A stretch of 64,000 nucleotides of DNA from positions 4,434,496 through 4,498,495 of the forward strand of contig NZ_KB911581.1 in NCBI RefSeq assembly GCF_000383595.1, written 5' to 3'. How positions within the stretch are numbered: the first letter of the stretch is position 1; each line of letters begins with the position of its first letter. A model generated the notes under the pieces. It had not been told where the DNA came from. It worked only from the letters and a program-made list of their open reading frames with translations, and did no database searches. Of the stretch, positions 31,802 through 40,182 are shown piece after piece. The stretch comes from Streptomyces bottropensis ATCC 25435 (GTDB lineage: Bacteria > Actinomycetota > Actinomycetes > Streptomycetales > Streptomycetaceae). The position numbers and the translations under genes were made by a program.

Positions 31802-32721
31802 TGGGGGCGCCCACCTACCAGGCGGTGCTGGAACGCATCGCCGAGGAGATCGAACGGACCCCGGGCCGCGGCCGGCCGGCCGACTACATCCCGGCTCTCG
31901 CGGCCCGCGATCCGCGCCGCTTCGGCATGGCCGTCGCGGAACTCGACGGCACGGTGTACGGCGTGGGGGACTGGCGCGAGCCGTTCTCCACGCAGTCCAT
32001 CACCAAGGTCTTCACCCTCGCCCTCGACCTGGCCCGCGAGGGTGACGCCCTCTGGGAGCACGTGGGCCGCGAGCCCTCCGGCAACCCCTTCAACTCCCTG
32101 GTCCAGTTGGAGTACGAGAGCGGCATCCCGCGCAACCCGTTCATCAACGCGGGCGCGCTCGTCGTCACCGACCGCCTCCACACCCGTACCGGCGACGCGG
32201 CCGGTGAGCTGCTCTCCTTCCTGCGGTCCGAGAGCGGCGACGGGGACCTTGACTTCGACACGGAGATCGCCGCCTCGGAAACGGCCCACGGCGACCGCAA
32301 CGCGGCCCTCGCCCACTTCATGGCGTCGTACGGCAACATCGACAACCCCGTACCCGCCCTCCTCGACCAGTACTTCCGCCAGTGTTCCCTCACGGCCTCC
32401 TGCGCCGACCTCGCCCTCGCGACCACCTTCCTGGCCCGCCACGGCGTCCGCGCCGACGGCACCCGGCTCCTGACGCGCAGCCAGGCCAAGCAGGTCAACG
32501 CCGTGATGCTCACGTGCGGGACCTATGACGCGGCCGGGGAGTTCGCCTACCGCGTCGGTCTGCCCGGCAAGAGCGGTGTGGGCGGCGGGATCATCGCCGT
32601 CGTCCCGGGCCGCTGCGGGCTGTGCGTGTGGAGTCCGGGACTGGACGAGCGGGGCAACTCGGTGGCGGGAGTGGCGGCGCTGGACCGGTTCACGACCCTG
32701 ACGGGACTGTCCGTGTTCTGA
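31801..32721 (+). CDS. glsA: Glutaminase
   Basis: GlsA (306 residues, usual length) hydrolyses glutamine to glutamate and ammonia. Its beta-lactamase-like fold has the catalytic STQSITKVF (Ser-x-x-Lys), NPFINAGALV, an ASYGNIDNP region and the late GKSGVGGGIIAV. The ATG shares its first base with the aspartase stop. It extends the cluster from asparagine to glutamine use, suggesting nitrogen scavenging from amides. Confidence 0.95.
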   Translation: MGAPTYQAVLERIAEEIERTPGRGRPADYIPALAARDPRRFGMAVAELDGTVYGVGDWREPFSTQSITKVFTLALDLAREGDALWEHVGREPSGNPFNSLVQLEYESGIPRNPFINAGALVVTDRLHTRTGDAAGELLSFLRSESGDGDLDFDTEIAASETAHGDRNAALAHFMASYGNIDNPVPALLDQYFRQCSLTASCADLALATTFLARHGVRADGTRLLTRSQAKQVNAVMLTCGTYDAAGEFAYRVGLPGKSGVGGGIIAVVPGRCGLCVWSPGLDERGNSVAGVAALDRFTTLTGLSVF

Positions 32722-32848
32722 ACCCCGACCGGCATCCCCTGACCTGACCTGACCTGACGGGCCGGGGCGCCCTCATGGTCACGTGCCGGTATCCGTCAGG
32801 AAGGCGCCGCGTCGTCTGCGCGCCACCCGGTGTCGGCACCCTGAACGC

Positions 32849-34246
32849 GTGTTGGCCCTCGCATTCCCCGTCGACCTCCGCCGCTGCCGGGCGCTCGGCC
32901 TGGCCGGAACCGCCTTCCTCGCCCTGGGGGGCGAGACCGCCGGCGCCCTGCCGGTCCGGGACCTGCTCGCGCCGACCTCCGGGCGCGGCGCGCTGGGCCT
33001 GGTCGGCGTCTACTTCGGCGTCGTCCTGCTGACCGCCGCCTGGACACTGCTGGGGAAGGTGATCCGCGGCCCCGAACCGCCGACCCCGCGCGCCCTGCTC
33101 CTGGTGCTGGCCGTCTGGGCGGCACCCCTGCTGCTCGCACCGCCGCTGTTCAGCCGGGACGTCTACAGCTACCTCGCCCAGGGCGCCATGGTCGACGCGC
33201 ACATGGACGTCCACCTGCACGGACCCGCCCGGCTCGGCGGCCCGCTCGCCGACGAGGTGGCCCCGATGTGGCAGCACACCGCGACTCCGTACGGCCCCGT
33301 CTTCCTCGCCGTGGCCTCCGCACTGTCCGGCCTCACCGAGGGGCGGATACCGGCCGGACTCATCGGAATGCGTCTGATCGCGCTGCTCGGGGTGGCCCTG
33401 ATGGCCGTGGCGCTGCCCCGTCTGGCCCGGCACTGCGGAGCCGACCCGGCCGTCGCCCTCTGGCTGGGCGCGCTCAACCCGCTCGTCCTCCTGCACCTGG
33501 TGGCCGGGGCCCACAACGACGCGCTGATGCTGGGCCTGCTCGGCGTCGGACTGGCGCTCGCGCGGGGCCGCTGGTTCCTCCTCGGCGTCGTCCTCGTCAC
33601 GCTCGCCGCGCTGGTCAAGGCACCCGCCGCGCTCGGCCTGCCGGCGGTCGTCATGATGCGCGGCCGCACCGGCCGGCTGCGCACGACCGCAGCGGTACTG
33701 GCCGTCGCGACGGCCACCACGGCCGCCGCCACCGCCCTGACCGGCACCGGATACGGCTGGATCGCCGCTCTGCGCACCCCGGTCTCCCCGCAGAACTGGT
33801 CGCCCACCAGCGTCCTCGGCCGCGCCACCGGCACCCTGTTGCGCGACCTCGGCAGCGACCTGGCCCCCCTCGCCCTCCCGGCCTGGCGCACGGCCGGACT
33901 CCTGCTGACCCTCGCCGTCGTGCTGTTCATCTGGCTCCGGCTGAGACCCGGCCCGGTGTACGCGCTCGGCCTCAGCCTGGCGGCGGTGGCCGCGCTGGGC
34001 CCGGCCGTCCGCCCCTGGTACGCCCTGTGGGGGCTGTTCCTCATCGCCGCGGCCGCCCGGGACGTGTCCGTGCAGCGCCGGGCCGTGGCCGTCAGCGGGG
34101 TGCTCGCGGTCGTCGTCCTGCCGAGCGGCTACCCGGCGGACGCCGAGCAGGTCGTGCTGGCGGTGTGCGGGGGGGTGCTCGCGCTGGTCGTGCTGTGGCA
34201 GGCGGAACTGGGCTCCCGCGCACCGGTCCTGGGGCGTACGGCATGA
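32849..34246 (+). CDS. Polyprenol-phosphomannose-dependent mannosyltransferase, MptA/MptB type
   Basis: The product is a multi-TM glycosyltransferase (465 residues from GTG 32849) of the GT-C fold. SRDVYSYLAQGAM near residue 110 is the conserved loop after TM1-2 with an acidic residue needed for lipid-linked donors. HTATPYGPVFLAVAS, NPLVLLHLVAGAHNDALM and VRPWYALWGLFL match actinobacterial alpha-1,6-mannosyltransferases of the MptA/MptB type. The start is uncertain: an in-frame GTG at 32783 is also possible, and neither has a clear ribosome site. The stop overlaps the next gene (ATGA). Confidence 0.78.
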   Translation: MLALAFPVDLRRCRALGLAGTAFLALGGETAGALPVRDLLAPTSGRGALGLVGVYFGVVLLTAAWTLLGKVIRGPEPPTPRALLLVLAVWAAPLLLAPPLFSRDVYSYLAQGAMVDAHMDVHLHGPARLGGPLADEVAPMWQHTATPYGPVFLAVASALSGLTEGRIPAGLIGMRLIALLGVALMAVALPRLARHCGADPAVALWLGALNPLVLLHLVAGAHNDALMLGLLGVGLALARGRWFLLGVVLVTLAALVKAPAALGLPAVVMMRGRTGRLRTTAAVLAVATATTAAATALTGTGYGWIAALRTPVSPQNWSPTSVLGRATGTLLRDLGSDLAPLALPAWRTAGLLLTLAVVLFIWLRLRPGPVYALGLSLAAVAALGPAVRPWYALWGLFLIAAAARDVSVQRRAVAVSGVLAVVVLPSGYPADAEQVVLAVCGGVLALVVLWQAELGSRAPVLGRTA

Positions 34247-35535
34247 GCGAACCGCGACACCGGGGCCGCGGGCCGCGCTCCGACCGCGCCCGCCTCCTCC
34301 TCGTCCTCGCGTCGGCCGCCGCGGTCACCGTGTTCACCGCGACCGTGCCGCTGCTGCGTGACTGGTTCGACCTGCGCGTCTACCACGGTGCCATCGACAA
34401 CTGGGTCCATCACGACGGCCGTCTCTACGACTACGTGGTGCCGGGGACGACCTACGGGTTCACCTATCCGCCGTTCGCGGCCGTCGCGATGCTCCCGATG
34501 GCACTGACCGGCCTGCGCACCGCGATCGCGCTGTGTCTGGCGTCGAATCTGGCGGCGCTCGCGGCCGTCCTGTACATACTGGCCGGGCCGCTGCCGCGCC
34601 GCCACGGCTGGTTCGGCATCTCGTCGGCCCTCTGCGCGCTCGCCCTGTTCGAGCCGCTGCGCGACACCTTCAGTTTCGGCCAGGTGAACCTCGTGATGCT
34701 CGCCCTGGTGCTCACGGACGCCTGGCTGCTGACCACCGGCCGGGGCCGATGGGCGGGTGTCGGCATCGGCCTGGCGGCGGCGGTCAAACTGACCCCCGCG
34801 ATCTTCATCGTTCTGCTGCTGCTCGCCCGGCGGTGGCGGGCCGCCGGGCTCGCGACCGCCGTCGCCGCTGCCGCCACCGCGGCGGCGGCCTGGATCGCCC
34901 CGGCCGCCTCGCGCTTCTACTGGACCGAGGCCCTGTGGGACACCGGCCGCATCGGCCGCCTGGACTACGTCTCCAACCAGTCGCTGCAGGGCGTCCTGGC
35001 CCGGCTCGCGGCCCCGCACGAACCGAGCCGCGCCCTCTGGGCGGTGCTCGTGCTGATGGTGCTGTGCGTGTGGGTGTGGCGGGTCCGCACGGCGGCGCGC
35101 ACCGAGGACTGGACGGCCGCGTTCGCCCTCACCGGGCTGACCGCGTGTCTGGTCAGCCCGATCACCTGGGTGCACCATCTGGTCTGGCTGCTGCCGTCCT
35201 TCGCCGTCCTGCTGGGGCATCGCCGGCTGCTGCCGCTCACGGCGGCGCTGTACGCGGTGCTGTGCAGCAGCGTCGTGTGGCTGTGGTTCGACGACGCGTC
35301 CGGACTCGGCGGTTTCGTCGGCAGCAACACCTATGTGTGGATCACCCTGGGACTGCTGCTGTGGCTGCCGGTCGGTCAGCCGCGGGGGAACCGGCCGTTC
35401 CTGAACCGCAGTGCCAGTGCCACGGACGCCGCGCCGAGTCCGGCCGCGCCGGTGATCGCGCCCGCCAGCGGCCAGCCGGGGTCGGTGACCGCGTCCTTCT
35501 CCTCGCGGACGGGCAGCGGCCCTGGGCCGGCCTGA
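34243..35535 (+). CDS. Glycosyltransferase 87 family membrane protein
   Basis: This 430-residue GT-C-type protein has about ten TM segments and the GT87 pattern: LRDWFDLRVYHGAID (acidic loop near TM1), YGFTYPPFAAVAMLP and SPITWVHHLVWLLP. GT87 enzymes transfer mannose or arabinose from polyprenyl-phosphate donors, for example in PIM or lipomannan synthesis. It is coupled to the upstream MptB-like gene by ATGA, so the two probably act in one glycolipid or glycan pathway. The last 53 residues are low-complexity and lie antisense to the carboxypeptidase gene over 160 bp. Confidence 0.8.
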   Translation: MSEPRHRGRGPRSDRARLLLVLASAAAVTVFTATVPLLRDWFDLRVYHGAIDNWVHHDGRLYDYVVPGTTYGFTYPPFAAVAMLPMALTGLRTAIALCLASNLAALAAVLYILAGPLPRRHGWFGISSALCALALFEPLRDTFSFGQVNLVMLALVLTDAWLLTTGRGRWAGVGIGLAAAVKLTPAIFIVLLLLARRWRAAGLATAVAAAATAAAAWIAPAASRFYWTEALWDTGRIGRLDYVSNQSLQGVLARLAAPHEPSRALWAVLVLMVLCVWVWRVRTAARTEDWTAAFALTGLTACLVSPITWVHHLVWLLPSFAVLLGHRRLLPLTAALYAVLCSSVVWLWFDDASGLGGFVGSNTYVWITLGLLLWLPVGQPRGNRPFLNRSASATDAAPSPAAPVIAPASGQPGSVTASFSSRTGSGPGPA

Positions 35536-36563
35536 GGAGCCGCCGCCGGGCGCGGCGGAAGCAGCGACCCCACGGCGTCGACGTGCCCGGCCGCCCGGAA
35601 ACCCCAGTCGAGCAGGGAGCGTGCCTCCTCGTAGACGGCGTGGCCGCCGCCCGACTCGGGGCGCATCACCGTCACCACGAGGGTGCGGCCGCCCCGCTTC
35701 GCGGCGGCGATCAGGGTGTTGCCCGCGTTGGTGGTGTAGCCGTTCTTGACGCCGATCAGCCCGGGATAGCGCTCGACCCCGGCACCCGTGAGCAGCCGGT
35801 TGGTGTTCTGGATGCCGTACGACCAGGTGCCCGCCGGGAACGTCGCGGTGGCCGTGGCGCAGTATCCGGCGAACTCCGTGTTGCGCAGCCCGGCCCGCCC
35901 GAACACCGCCAGGTCGTAGGCGGAGGACACCTGGCCAGGGGCGTCGTACCCGTCGGGCGAGACGACGCGGGTGTCCCGGGCGCCCAGGGAGCGGGCCTTG
36001 TCCTGCATCTGCCGGGCGGTGGCCTTCCAGCCGCCGTTGAGGGACGCCAGGACGTGTACGGCGTCGTTGCCGGAGCTGAGGAAGACCCCGCGCCACAGAT
36101 CGGCGACGGTGTACGTGCGGTTCTCCTTGACACCGACCAGGCTGCTCCCGGCGCCGATGCCCGCCAGTTCCTCGCTCTTGACGGTGTGTCTCAGGCCCGC
36201 CGGCAGCCCCGGCAGCACGGTCAGGGCGAACAGGGCCTTCAGTGTGCTCGCCGGCGGCAGTCTGCGGTGCGCGTCGTGCGCGGCGAGCACGTCGCCGCTG
36301 CCGGCGTCGGCCACCAGCCACGACACCGCGGAGATGTCTTGCGGTGCCCGGGGCGCGCCGGCCCGTGGCCGCACCTGTGTCCCCCGCCGGAACAACGACG
36401 GCGTGTCCTGCGCGGCCTTGGCGTCCGGCCGGCCCGTCCCCGCCGGACGTCCGGCCTCTTCCGGGTTCGTCACGGAGGCCAGGGCCCCGAGCGCACAGAC
36501 GGCCGAGAGGCAGACGGCGACACGGGCAAGACGGGGGACACGGGATGAGGATCCGATGGTCAT
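35376..36563 (-). CDS. D-alanyl-D-alanine carboxypeptidase (S11)
   Basis: This 395-residue penicillin-binding enzyme trims the terminal D-Ala of peptidoglycan stem peptides. After an N-terminal signal/anchor (ARVAVCLSAVCALGALA) it shows PASTLKALF (catalytic SxxK), SSGNDA (SxN) and GVKNGYTTNAG (KTG-like, here KNG). A C-terminal TM (PLAGAITGAAGLGAASVALAL) with a basic tail should anchor it on the outer face. ATG 36563 is chosen for the signal peptide, although the ribosome site is weak. The 3' end overlaps the convergent GT87 gene by 160 bp. Confidence 0.9.
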   Translation of the reverse strand: MTIGSSSRVPRLARVAVCLSAVCALGALASVTNPEEAGRPAGTGRPDAKAAQDTPSLFRRGTQVRPRAGAPRAPQDISAVSWLVADAGSGDVLAAHDAHRRLPPASTLKALFALTVLPGLPAGLRHTVKSEELAGIGAGSSLVGVKENRTYTVADLWRGVFLSSGNDAVHVLASLNGGWKATARQMQDKARSLGARDTRVVSPDGYDAPGQVSSAYDLAVFGRAGLRNTEFAGYCATATATFPAGTWSYGIQNTNRLLTGAGVERYPGLIGVKNGYTTNAGNTLIAAAKRGGRTLVVTVMRPESGGGHAVYEEARSLLDWGFRAAGHVDAVGSLLPPRPAAAPQAGPGPLPVREEKDAVTDPGWPLAGAITGAAGLGAASVALALRFRNGRFPRG

Positions 36564-36643
36564 ACCGCAAACGTAGGAAGAGGCGTGTCCGACTCCGGGA
36601 TGCCAGGGCCGAGCGCACGGACGGAGCACCCGGATGCCTCATG

Positions 36644-37786
36644 TCATGCCGCCGGCAGCGTGGGCTGTACCTGCCGCAGGAAGGTCGCGTTGTCCGGGGT
36701 GGCGCGCATCCGCTCCAGGAGGGTTTCGAGGTTCGCCTGCCCCTCGCGCGAGCCCAGGGCCCGCCGCAGCCCGCGTACGGCCGTCAACTCGCCCGGCGCC
36801 AGCAGGAGTTCCTCGCGACGGGTGCCGGAGGGGGTGATGTCGACGGCGGGGAAGACACGCCGGTCGGCCAGGGCGCGGTCGAGGCGCAGTTCCATGTTGC
36901 CGGTGCCCTTGAGCTCCTCGAAGAAGAAGCCGTCCGCGCGGGACCCGGTCTCCACCAGGGCGGTGGCCAGGATCGTGAGGGAACCGGCCTCCTCGGTCAG
37001 CCGAGCGGCGCCGAACAGCCGCTTGGGGCCGTGCAGAGCGGCGGCGTCGACCCCACCGCTGAGCGTGCGGCCACCGGCGGCGGCCGCGTTGTTGTGCGCC
37101 CGGCACAGCCGGGTCAGCGAGTCCAGCAGGATCACGACGTCCTCACCCTGCTCGACGAGCCGCTTGGCGCGCTCCACGACCAGTTCGGCGAGCGCGATGT
37201 GCTGCTTGGGGGACCGGTCGAACGTCGACGCGAACACCTCGCCCCGCACGGAGCGCCGCATGTCGGTCACCTCCTCGGGCCGTTCGTCGAGGAGCACCAC
37301 CATCAACCGGGCCTCCGGATGATTGGCGGCGATCGCGGCGGCCACCTGCTGGAGCAGCACCGTCTTGCCGGTCTTGGGCGGGGCTACGATCAGCCCCCGC
37401 TGCCCCTTGCCGACGGGGGCCACGAGGTCGATCAGACGGCCCGTCAGTCCGCTCGCCGGATGTTCGAGCCGCAGCCGCTCGCGCGGATGCAGCGGGGTGA
37501 GGTCGTGGAAGTGCGGGCGGCGGCGCAGCTCCTCGGGTGTACGGCCGTTGATCCGTTCGACGTCGATGAGGCCGCGCCGGCCGTCGCGTACGCCCTCGAC
37601 GGTGTCGCCCTTGCGCAGCCCGTGACGGCGGATCAGCGCGGCGGGGACCTGCGGGTCGGCCGGGTTCGGCATGCCGCTGTCGACGCGCAGGTGGCCCTGC
37701 CCGCCCTGAGCGATCTCCAGGACGCCGGTGACCCGGGCGGGAGGCCGCGGGTCGGTGGAAGTGCGTTCGAGTGTGGTGCTGGTCAT
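36644..37786 (-). CDS. rho: Short transcription termination factor Rho
   Basis: This 380-residue RNA helicase ends transcription at unstructured RNA. It has the OB-fold RNA-binding domain (near residues 20-85: GVLEIAQGGQGHLRV, LRKGDTVEG), then the RecA-type motor with VGKGQRGLIVAPPKTGKT (P-loop near 136-142), ILLDSLTRLCRA (Walker B), SGGVDAAALHGPKRLFGAAR (Q/R loop region) and KGTGNMELRLDR. It lacks the N-terminal helix bundle and the long Arg/Asp-rich insert of the housekeeping actinobacterial Rho (over 600 residues), so it is probably a second copy. AAAGGA precedes the ATG. Confidence 0.88.
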   Translation of the reverse strand: MTSTTLERTSTDPRPPARVTGVLEIAQGGQGHLRVDSGMPNPADPQVPAALIRRHGLRKGDTVEGVRDGRRGLIDVERINGRTPEELRRRPHFHDLTPLHPRERLRLEHPASGLTGRLIDLVAPVGKGQRGLIVAPPKTGKTVLLQQVAAAIAANHPEARLMVVLLDERPEEVTDMRRSVRGEVFASTFDRSPKQHIALAELVVERAKRLVEQGEDVVILLDSLTRLCRAHNNAAAAGGRTLSGGVDAAALHGPKRLFGAARLTEEAGSLTILATALVETGSRADGFFFEELKGTGNMELRLDRALADRRVFPAVDITPSGTRREELLLAPGELTAVRGLRRALGSREGQANLETLLERMRATPDNATFLRQVQPTLPAA

Positions 37787-38150
37787 GAGTGGGGGTCCTT
37801 TCGAGGACATGGGAGACGCGTGAGAGAGAGGGAGGGCACACCCCCGGGGTACGGCTGAGCCGTTCACGGCCGCGCGCAAGAGGCGGACCGTGTGTCAGGG
37901 CGGTGCGGGAAGGCTGACGGCCGGTCGGAATCGACGGGCGGTTCAGCGGAAGTGATCTCAGGATCTGAGAGAGAGCGGCACCGGCGCCCAGAGAGGGCGA
38001 TGCACGCGTGCCGAAGACAGAGTACCACCATCGGTGGCGGTGTGGGGGAGTTCCTTACCGATGGCTTACCCGTGGTTGGTGAACTGATCTCGCGGAGCCC
38101 TCGTACACATGGGGGCACCGCCAGCGGTCTTCGCACGGAAGGAACGTCGC
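37787..38150. other. Divergent intergenic region between rho and the sulfatase-like gene
   Basis: This 364-bp region has no gene I can support. It holds TCTCAG-GAT-CTGAGA (37956-37970) and CCACC-ATC-GGTGG (38025-38037), both short perfect inverted repeats. They could be operators or the base of an rho leader structure. No consensus promoter stands out. Confidence 0.5.
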
Positions 38151-40121
38151 GTGTCCCTCTTCACGCGCTCCAGCCCCTCACCCGACACGGACGGCACCGA
38201 CGACACGGACGGGACGGACGGGACGAGCGGGCCGTCGACGGCCGACCCCACGGCCGACCCCACGGCCGACCCCACGGCCGACCCCACGGCCGACCCCACG
38301 GCCGACCCCACGGCCGACCCCACGGCCGACCCCACGGCCGACCCCACGGCCGACCCCACGGCCGACCCCACGGTCGGTCCGACGCCCTCGGACGCTCCCG
38401 CAGCCGACGCTCCGGTGACCGGCGGACCGGTGCGCCGGTGGCGCAGGCACCGCGCGGCGCTCCGGGAGAAGTACCCGCTCGCCGCACGCGGCCTGTCCGC
38501 GGCGGTCACCGCGCTGGCCGCCGCCCTGGTGTTCTTCGCGCTGCTCATGCCGGGCAGGGCCGAGTACTTCCAGGCGCGCCAGTTCCTGCGCATACCGGTG
38601 GAGCCCATCCTCGCCGCCGCCCTGCTGATGGTGCTGCCGCGCCGGCCGAGGCGGGTGGGGGCGATCGTCATCGGGGTGGGTCTGGCCGCGCTGGTCATCG
38701 TGAAGGCGCTGGACATCGGCTTCAACCAATTCCTCGGACGCGGCTTCAACGTGGTCCTCGACTGGGGTCTGCTCGACGACGCCGAGTCGTACGTACAGGA
38801 CACCCTCGGCCCCACGGGCGCGCGGGCCGCCGTGCTCGGTCTGACGGCCCTCGTGCTGTTGCTGTTCGTCGCCATGGCACTGGCGGTGGTGCGGCTCGCG
38901 AACCTGCTGGTGCGCGACCGGGACCGGGCGACGAAAGGCACCATCGTCGCCGGCACCGTGTGGATCACCTGCGCCGCGCTCGGCCTGACACCCATCGAGA
39001 ACACCGCGGTCGCCTCCCGAAGCACCATCGGGTTCGTGCAGGACCGCTGGGGCCGGGTCCAGGAGACCCTGCGGGACGAGGCCGCGTTCGCCAAGGAGGT
39101 CAAGAAGGACAAGTTCGCCGACGTGCCCGCCGACCGGCTGCTGACCGGGCTGCGCGGCAAGGACGTCACCATCGCCTTCATCGAGAGCTACGGCCGCGCC
39201 GCCCTCCAGGACCCGGCCATCGCACCCGGCGTCAACAGTGCCCTCGACGAGGAGGGCGAGGCGCTGGCCAAGGCCGGGTTCGCGGCGAGAAGCGGCTGGC
39301 TGACCTCCGCGACGTACGGCGGCAGCAGTTGGCTCGGCCACTCCACGTTCCTCACCGGCCTGTGGATCGACAACCAGAGCCGCTACCGCACGGTCACCGC
39401 CGGCGACCGCCTCACCCTGCCCGGCGCCTTCGGCAGGACAGGCGCCTGGCGGACGGTCGGGGTGGTGCCCGGCGTCCGGTACAACTGGCCGGAAGGCGAC
39501 TTCTACGGCTTCGACAAGGTCTACGACTCCCGTGATGTCGGCTACCAGGGGCCGAAGTTCAGCTGGTCGACCATGCCCGACCAGTACGCGCTCACCGCGT
39601 TCGAGCGCCTGGAGGCCGCCAGGAAGGACGACAAGCCGCTGATGTCGGAGATCATCCTGACCTCCAGCCACCAGCCGTGGGCACCGCTGCCGAAGATGGT
39701 CGGCTGGGACGAGGTCGGCGACGGCTCCGTCTACAAGGACATCGAGAAGGCCGGCAAGGACCCGGCCGACGTGTTCGCCGACCCCGTGAAGGTGAAGGAG
39801 GAGTACGGCAAGTCCGTGCAGTACTCGCTGCACAGCCTCCTGCAGTACATCGAGAAGTACGGCGACAAGAACTCCGTGCTGGTCTTCCTCGGTGACCACC
39901 AGCCCATGGCGAGGGTCAGCGGCGACGGCGCGAGTCATGACGTCCCGGTGACCATCGTCGCCCACGATCCGAAGGTCCTCGACAGGATCGACGACTGGGG
40001 CTGGTCCGACGGACTGCGGCCCGGCGACGATGCCCCGGTCTGGCGCATGGACTCCTTCCGCGACCGCTTCCTCACCGCGTACGGCGAGGAGCCGAAGCCG
40101 GCCGGGACACCCGCGCCGTAG
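38151..40121 (+). CDS. Membrane sulfatase/phosphoglycerol-transferase-like protein with TADP repeat
   Basis: The 656-residue protein has a cytoplasmic N-terminus of about 110 residues, several TM segments and a C-terminal extracytoplasmic alkaline-phosphatase-superfamily domain. TSATYGGSSWLGHSTFLTG fits the region of the catalytic Ser/Thr, and VFLGDHQPMARV is the metal-binding Asp-His site. Related proteins include LTA-synthase-like and sulfatase enzymes; the substrate is unknown. The N-terminus carries 11 exact TADP repeats (38238-38369). GTG 38151 is preferred because AAGGAA lies 8 bp upstream. Confidence 0.78.
   Translation: MSLFTRSSPSPDTDGTDDTDGTDGTSGPSTADPTADPTADPTADPTADPTADPTADPTADPTADPTADPTADPTVGPTPSDAPAADAPVTGGPVRRWRRHRAALREKYPLAARGLSAAVTALAAALVFFALLMPGRAEYFQARQFLRIPVEPILAAALLMVLPRRPRRVGAIVIGVGLAALVIVKALDIGFNQFLGRGFNVVLDWGLLDDAESYVQDTLGPTGARAAVLGLTALVLLLFVAMALAVVRLANLLVRDRDRATKGTIVAGTVWITCAALGLTPIENTAVASRSTIGFVQDRWGRVQETLRDEAAFAKEVKKDKFADVPADRLLTGLRGKDVTIAFIESYGRAALQDPAIAPGVNSALDEEGEALAKAGFAARSGWLTSATYGGSSWLGHSTFLTGLWIDNQSRYRTVTAGDRLTLPGAFGRTGAWRTVGVVPGVRYNWPEGDFYGFDKVYDSRDVGYQGPKFSWSTMPDQYALTAFERLEAARKDDKPLMSEIILTSSHQPWAPLPKMVGWDEVGDGSVYKDIEKAGKDPADVFADPVKVKEEYGKSVQYSLHSLLQYIEKYGDKNSVLVFLGDHQPMARVSGDGASHDVPVTIVAHDPKVLDRIDDWGWSDGLRPGDDAPVWRMDSFRDRFLTAYGEEPKPAGTPAP
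38238..38369 (+). repeat. 12-bp tandem repeat, 11 copies, coding for TADP
   Basis: ACGGCCGACCCC is repeated 11 times with no base changes (132 bp), ending in the variant TVGP. The copies stay in frame, so slippage changes the protein length by whole TADP units. It encodes an acidic, proline-rich spacer in the cytoplasmic N-terminus before TM1. Identical copies imply recent expansion. Confidence 0.95.
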
Positions 40122-40136
40122 AGGTCCGCGCCACGA

Positions 40137-40173
40137 GAGCGGCTGCCCGGCACGGGGGACCGGGCGGCCGCTC
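40137..40173. terminator. Bidirectional terminator
   Basis: GAGCGGCTGCCCGG and CCGGGCGGCCGCTC pair over 14 positions with one T-G wobble around a 9-base loop, between the convergent sulfatase-like and GH13 genes. No U tract follows. Confidence 0.7.
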
Positions 40174-40182
40174 CGGCGGCTG

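Noticed and set aside
32738..32759. CCTGA repeat before the mannosyltransferase as a regulatory element
   Set aside because: Four short CCTGA units without symmetry or known regulator; likely chance or slippage.
38238..38369. CRISPR array
   Set aside because: The 12-bp units are contiguous without spacers and encode TADP inside a protein.
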